Assembly (NCBI RefSeq): GCF_004010105.1
Contig: NZ_RRYE01000008.1
Location: 1 to 35,348, forward strand
From: Microbacterium sp. CPCC 204701
Lineage (GTDB): Bacteria; Actinomycetota; Actinomycetes; Actinomycetales; Microbacteriaceae
Direction of reading: 5' to 3'
DNA length: 35,348 bases
Shown: positions 32,768-35,348 of the stretch, one piece after another
Layout: each line of letters opens with the position of its first letter
How positions within the stretch are numbered: position 1 is the first letter of the stretch
Made by a program: the position numbers and the translations under genes
The notes under the pieces: model-generated
Seen by the model: only the letters and a program-made list of their open reading frames with translations
What the model was told of the DNA's origin: nothing
Databases searched by the model: none

Positions 32768-33427
32768 TCAGTTGCGAGGCTCGATGCGCAGCACGTCGGG
32801 CGACTCGCCGACAGCCAGGTCGTCGACGACCCGCAGCGTCCGCGCGAGGTCGTCGACGGCGCCGATCACGGTGCCGAAGCGCTCGCGGTCGGAGCAGACC
32901 GCGGTCACCGTCACGAAGTGGGTGCCGGTGTCCCATGTGTACGTGGCGAACGGGGGAGTGCGCGGGTCGGGCGGAAGCGCCATCTCGAGCTTCTCGCCCA
33001 CCCCGAGGTGCGGGTTGCGGAACGACTCGGTGTCGTCGTACTCCATCGGCATCATCGCGCGGGCCGCACGGAGGTCGTTCGTCGCCTGCTGGATCTGCGC
33101 CATCACCACGACGAGCTCGGGATCGGACTTGAACACCCACACCAGCACGCGGCCCGCGGCCTTGCGCATCAGAAACGGCGCCGCCTGGCTCATCGCCCAC
33201 GCCGCGACTCCGCCGCCGCGCCTTCCGGACGCTGAGCCGGCCCCGGTCGCTGAGCCTGTCGACGCGCCCCGGCCGATCGCCGAGGCATTCGGGTCGCCGA
33301 GCGCGGCCCCGGCCTGTGACAGCAGCATCCGGATCGCCGCCTTGCGATGTCGGCGTCCTCGGAAGCCGAGTGACTCCGTCACCGGCACCCAGAGGTTCGG
33401 ATCCGCGTCGGCCTGGAGTCGGGGCAT
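32768..33427 (-). CDS. Unrecognised protein (219 aa)
   Basis: I do not recognise this protein. It begins MPRLQADADPNLWVPVTESLG, has a low-complexity Ala/Gly/Arg/Ser linker at about 50-75 (GASTGSATGAGSASGRRGGG), and then an alpha/beta region with FLMRKAAGRVLVWVFKSDPEL, YDDTESFRNPHLG and FATYTWDTGTHFVTVTAVCSD. There is no signal peptide, and no helix is clearly membrane-spanning. It shares a transcript with the LLM oxidoreductase 11 bp downstream. The ATG at 33427 has GGAGG only 1-2 nt away, while TACTCT ends 7 bp upstream, so a leaderless start is more likely. Confidence 0.75.
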   Translation of the reverse strand: MPRLQADADPNLWVPVTESLGFRGRRHRKAAIRMLLSQAGAALGDPNASAIGRGASTGSATGAGSASGRRGGGVAAWAMSQAAPFLMRKAAGRVLVWVFKSDPELVVVMAQIQQATNDLRAARAMMPMEYDDTESFRNPHLGVGEKLEMALPPDPRTPPFATYTWDTGTHFVTVTAVCSDRERFGTVIGAVDDLARTLRVVDDLAVGESPDVLRIEPRN

Positions 33428-33434
33428 GCCTCCA

Positions 33435-33440
33435 AGAGTA
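33435..33440 (-). promoter_or_regulatory. Candidate -10 box for the 219-aa gene and LLM oxidoreductase
   Basis: TACTCT on the minus strand with a 7-nt spacer before the ATG at 33427 matches the leaderless layout seen for several genes in the window. Confidence 0.5.
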
Positions 33441-33486
33441 CGTGCCGCACCCGTGTGCGTTCCCCGGGCCGGGGAACCCCCTCGGG

Positions 33487-33492
33487 TACAGT
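33487..33492 (+). promoter_or_regulatory. Candidate -10 box for the glycosyltransferase pair
   Basis: TACAGT would start transcription about 50 nt before the GTG at 33552. It lies back to back with the minus-strand -10 at 33435-33440, so this is a compact divergent promoter region. Confidence 0.4.
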
Positions 33493-33551
33493 GGATTCGC
33501 GTCATCCACCCCGACCGACGCTCGCCCGCCGCACAGACAGGCCCCCATCCC

Positions 33552-34763
33552 GTGACCGATCCTGCGACGCCCGACGACACCGACGCCGCGAACCCGCGTC
33601 CGCTCACGATTCTCATCGGTGCCGACACCTTCCTCCCCCACGTCAACGGCGCCGCGCGCTTCGCCGAGCGTCTTGCCGCCGGCCTCGTCGCGCGCGGCCA
33701 CGACATCCACGTCATGGCCCCGAGCGCCGGCCACCGCAACCACGGCACCTTCGCCGAGACGATCGAGGGCCAGCCGATGACGATGCACCGACTGCCGTCG
33801 TGGCGCTGGTACCCGCACGACTGGCTCACCTTCGTTCTGCCGTGGATGTCGAAGCATTACGCGCGCCGCGTGCTCGACGAGGTGAAGCCCGACGTCGTCC
33901 ACATCCAGTCCCACATCGTGATCGGGCGGGGCCTGGCTCGTGAGGCGCGCAAGCGCGGCATCCCGATCGTCGCGACCAACCACGTGATGGCCGAGAACAT
34001 CCTCGACTTCACCACGCTGCCCGACTCGCTCAACAAGGTGGCGGTGAAGATCGCGTGGGCCGACGCGAAGCGCACGTTCGACCTGACCCGGGCGGTCACC
34101 ACCCCGACGCGTCGGGCCGCCGACTTCCTGGAGTCGACGATCGACATCGCGGGCGTCATCCCGATCAGCTGCGGCATCGACGCGGGCAACTACACCGCAG
34201 ACCTCACGCCGCGCGACGCGCATCGCCTGGTCTTCGTCGGCCGGCTGACGACCGAGAAGCAGATCGACGTGATCATGCGCGCCATAGCCCAGCTCGACCC
34301 GGCGCTCGACGTGCGCTTCGACGTCGTCGGCAACGGCGACCAGCGCCGCAATCTCGAGCAGCTGACCGCGGAGCTGGGACTCTCGGACCGCGTGTTCTTC
34401 CACGGCCATACCACCGACGAAGAGCTTCGCGGCTATCTCACGCACGCGAGCCTGTTCGTGATCGCCTCGATCGCAGAGCTGCAGTCGATCGCCACGATGG
34501 AGGCGATGGCCTCGGGACTGCCGATCGTGGCCGCCGACGCCGTGGCGCTGCCGCACCTCGTGCACGACGGTGAGAACGGCTACCTGTTCCGGCCAGGCGA
34601 CGTCGACGACCTCACGGCGAAGCTCACCACCGTGCTGACCCAGTCGCCCGAAGAGCGCCTGCGTATGCAGAGGGCGTCGCTGGAGGGCGTGAAGGTCCAC
34701 GATATGCGCCGCACGCTCGACACCTTCGAGGCGCTGTACCGCGACGAGCCGCTGCCCGAGTAG
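33552..34763 (+). CDS. GT4-family glycosyltransferase
   Basis: The 403-residue protein is a retaining GT-B fold glycosyltransferase of family GT4. The N-terminal acceptor domain shows DTFLPHVNGAARFAERLAAGL and DVVHIQSHIVIG. The C-terminal donor domain shows LVFVGRLTTEKQID and the nucleotide-sugar motif E-x7-E in AELQSIATMEAMASGLP at about 313-330. It resembles mannosyl- or glucosyltransferases that build membrane glycolipids or lipoglycans, but the sugar and acceptor are not determined. The start is a GTG with a weak ribosome site. The second GT4 gene begins 5 bp after the stop, so they form an operon. Confidence 0.88.
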   Translation: MTDPATPDDTDAANPRPLTILIGADTFLPHVNGAARFAERLAAGLVARGHDIHVMAPSAGHRNHGTFAETIEGQPMTMHRLPSWRWYPHDWLTFVLPWMSKHYARRVLDEVKPDVVHIQSHIVIGRGLAREARKRGIPIVATNHVMAENILDFTTLPDSLNKVAVKIAWADAKRTFDLTRAVTTPTRRAADFLESTIDIAGVIPISCGIDAGNYTADLTPRDAHRLVFVGRLTTEKQIDVIMRAIAQLDPALDVRFDVVGNGDQRRNLEQLTAELGLSDRVFFHGHTTDEELRGYLTHASLFVIASIAELQSIATMEAMASGLPIVAADAVALPHLVHDGENGYLFRPGDVDDLTAKLTTVLTQSPEERLRMQRASLEGVKVHDMRRTLDTFEALYRDEPLPE

Positions 34764-34768
34764 CGCCG

Positions 34769-35348
34769 ATGCACGTCGTGATGTTCGGCGACCAGCACGC
34801 CGAGACGCTCGGCGGGGCGCAGGTCTCGATGCGACTGCAGCGACGGCTCCTCGAGAGGGCCGGCCACACCGTGACCATGGTGGCTCCGGCCGTGCACGGG
34901 TTCCGCGGCCGGTCGATCGCTGCCGACGACGCGTATGCCGACATCCCGTCGATCCCGATCACTCCCGATCGCGAGTACTCGATGTCGTGGCCGGGCCGGC
35001 GCACCGACCGGTGGGTGGATGCCGCGCTGAGCGCACGTCCGCCGGTCGACGTCGTGCACGTGCAGGCCGACTTCTGGGGCGCCTTCATCGGCCACCGCTT
35101 CGCGGCGCGCCACGGGCTGCCGGTCGTGCACACCATGCACAACCGCGTCGATGTGGGCATCGAGGCGACGGCGCCGTTCCCGAAGCTCGTGCTCCGTGCG
35201 CTGAACGCCTGGCAGCGGCGCGCGCTCGGGGCCTCGGCGGCGGGTTCGGACGGCTGGGCGTACCTGCGCGGACTCGCGGCCGGGGCATCCGCCGTCACCG
35301 CGCCGTCTGCGCACTTCGCTCGGCGCCTCGAGCAGCACGGCGTGGTCG
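34769..35348 (+). CDS. GT4-family glycosyltransferase, N-terminal part (cut by window end)
   Basis: An ATG 5 bp after the stop of the first glycosyltransferase opens a frame that runs off the window. The first 193 residues show the GT-B acceptor domain: TLGGAQVSMRLQRRLLERAGH (a Gly-rich loop after strand 1), VDVVHVQADFWGAFIGHRFA, and LPVVHTMHNRVD, in the places typical of GT4 enzymes. It is not similar enough to its neighbour to be a recent duplicate. The donor domain lies outside the window. Confidence 0.82.
   Translation, partial: MHVVMFGDQHAETLGGAQVSMRLQRRLLERAGHTVTMVAPAVHGFRGRSIAADDAYADIPSIPITPDREYSMSWPGRRTDRWVDAALSARPPVDVVHVQADFWGAFIGHRFAARHGLPVVHTMHNRVDVGIEATAPFPKLVLRALNAWQRRALGASAAGSDGWAYLRGLAAGASAVTAPSAHFARRLEQHGVV

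Noticed and set aside
31920-34700. 926-codon minus-strand frame as one fused protein
   Set aside because: Only the last 278 codons are an LLM oxidoreductase. The rest is antisense to the glycosyltransferase and out of frame with the 219-aa gene.

Overview
The window is chromosomal DNA of a high-GC actinobacterium, most likely Microbacteriaceae (Microbacterium or a close relative). This is inferred from strong G/C bias at third codon positions, the dnaK-grpE-dnaJ-hspR operon with HAIR operators, many starts that look leaderless (a TANNNT -10 box 6-7 nt before ATG/GTG), an LAXTG-type (class E sortase) sorting signal, and several actinobacterial families (F420-type LLM oxidoreductases, GAP/Sap transporter, DUF6325). 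I saw no tRNA, rRNA, CRISPR array, transposase or phage gene.

Layout. 1-1.7 kb: a secreted M1 metallopeptidase on the minus strand, divergent from the heat-shock operon. 1.8-6.1 kb: dnaK, grpE, a zinc-finger-less dnaJ and the repressor hspR, with two HspR operators (HAIR) around the dnaK promoter and a nested palindrome between dnaJ and hspR. 6.1-20 kb: the accessory part. It holds a 3026-residue secreted, sortase-anchored surface protein with about 14 tandem Ig-like repeats, a translationally coupled small membrane-anchored Ig-like protein, and an 843-residue LuxR-family LAL (MalT-like) ATP-binding regulator. 20-24.8 kb: a GH16-like protein, a serine beta-lactamase-fold hydrolase, an LLM flavin oxidoreductase, an MDR oxidoreductase and a MmcQ/YjbR protein. 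25-28.4 kb: an AI-2E-family permease, a voltage-sensor-type potassium channel, and a minus-strand SHOCT / DUF6325 / SHOCT cluster. 28.7-33.4 kb, minus strand: cardiolipin synthase, a formylglycine-generating-enzyme homologue, a GAP-family transporter, an F420-type LLM oxidoreductase and an unrecognised protein. 33.5 kb to the end: two tandem GT4 glycosyltransferases, the second cut by the window edge.

The most unusual signal lies around the giant surface protein. GGGTGAA motifs in direct repeat, with a 12-bp period (11 bp in one case), occur at four places: twice upstream of the giant gene, once at the end of the small partner gene upstream of the regulator, and once (as a triplet) after the regulator. 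In each case a -10-like hexamer starts 34-35 bp after the start of the last box, and no -35 element is visible. The boxes resemble MalT-type operators in design, so I infer that they are activator sites for the adjacent LAL regulator. Three of the four promoters do not lead directly into a large gene. They lead into short units of about 200-470 nt that end in strong GC hairpins and could encode small peptides or small RNAs. Together these look like a self-contained surface-display locus with its own regulator, operators and satellite transcripts.
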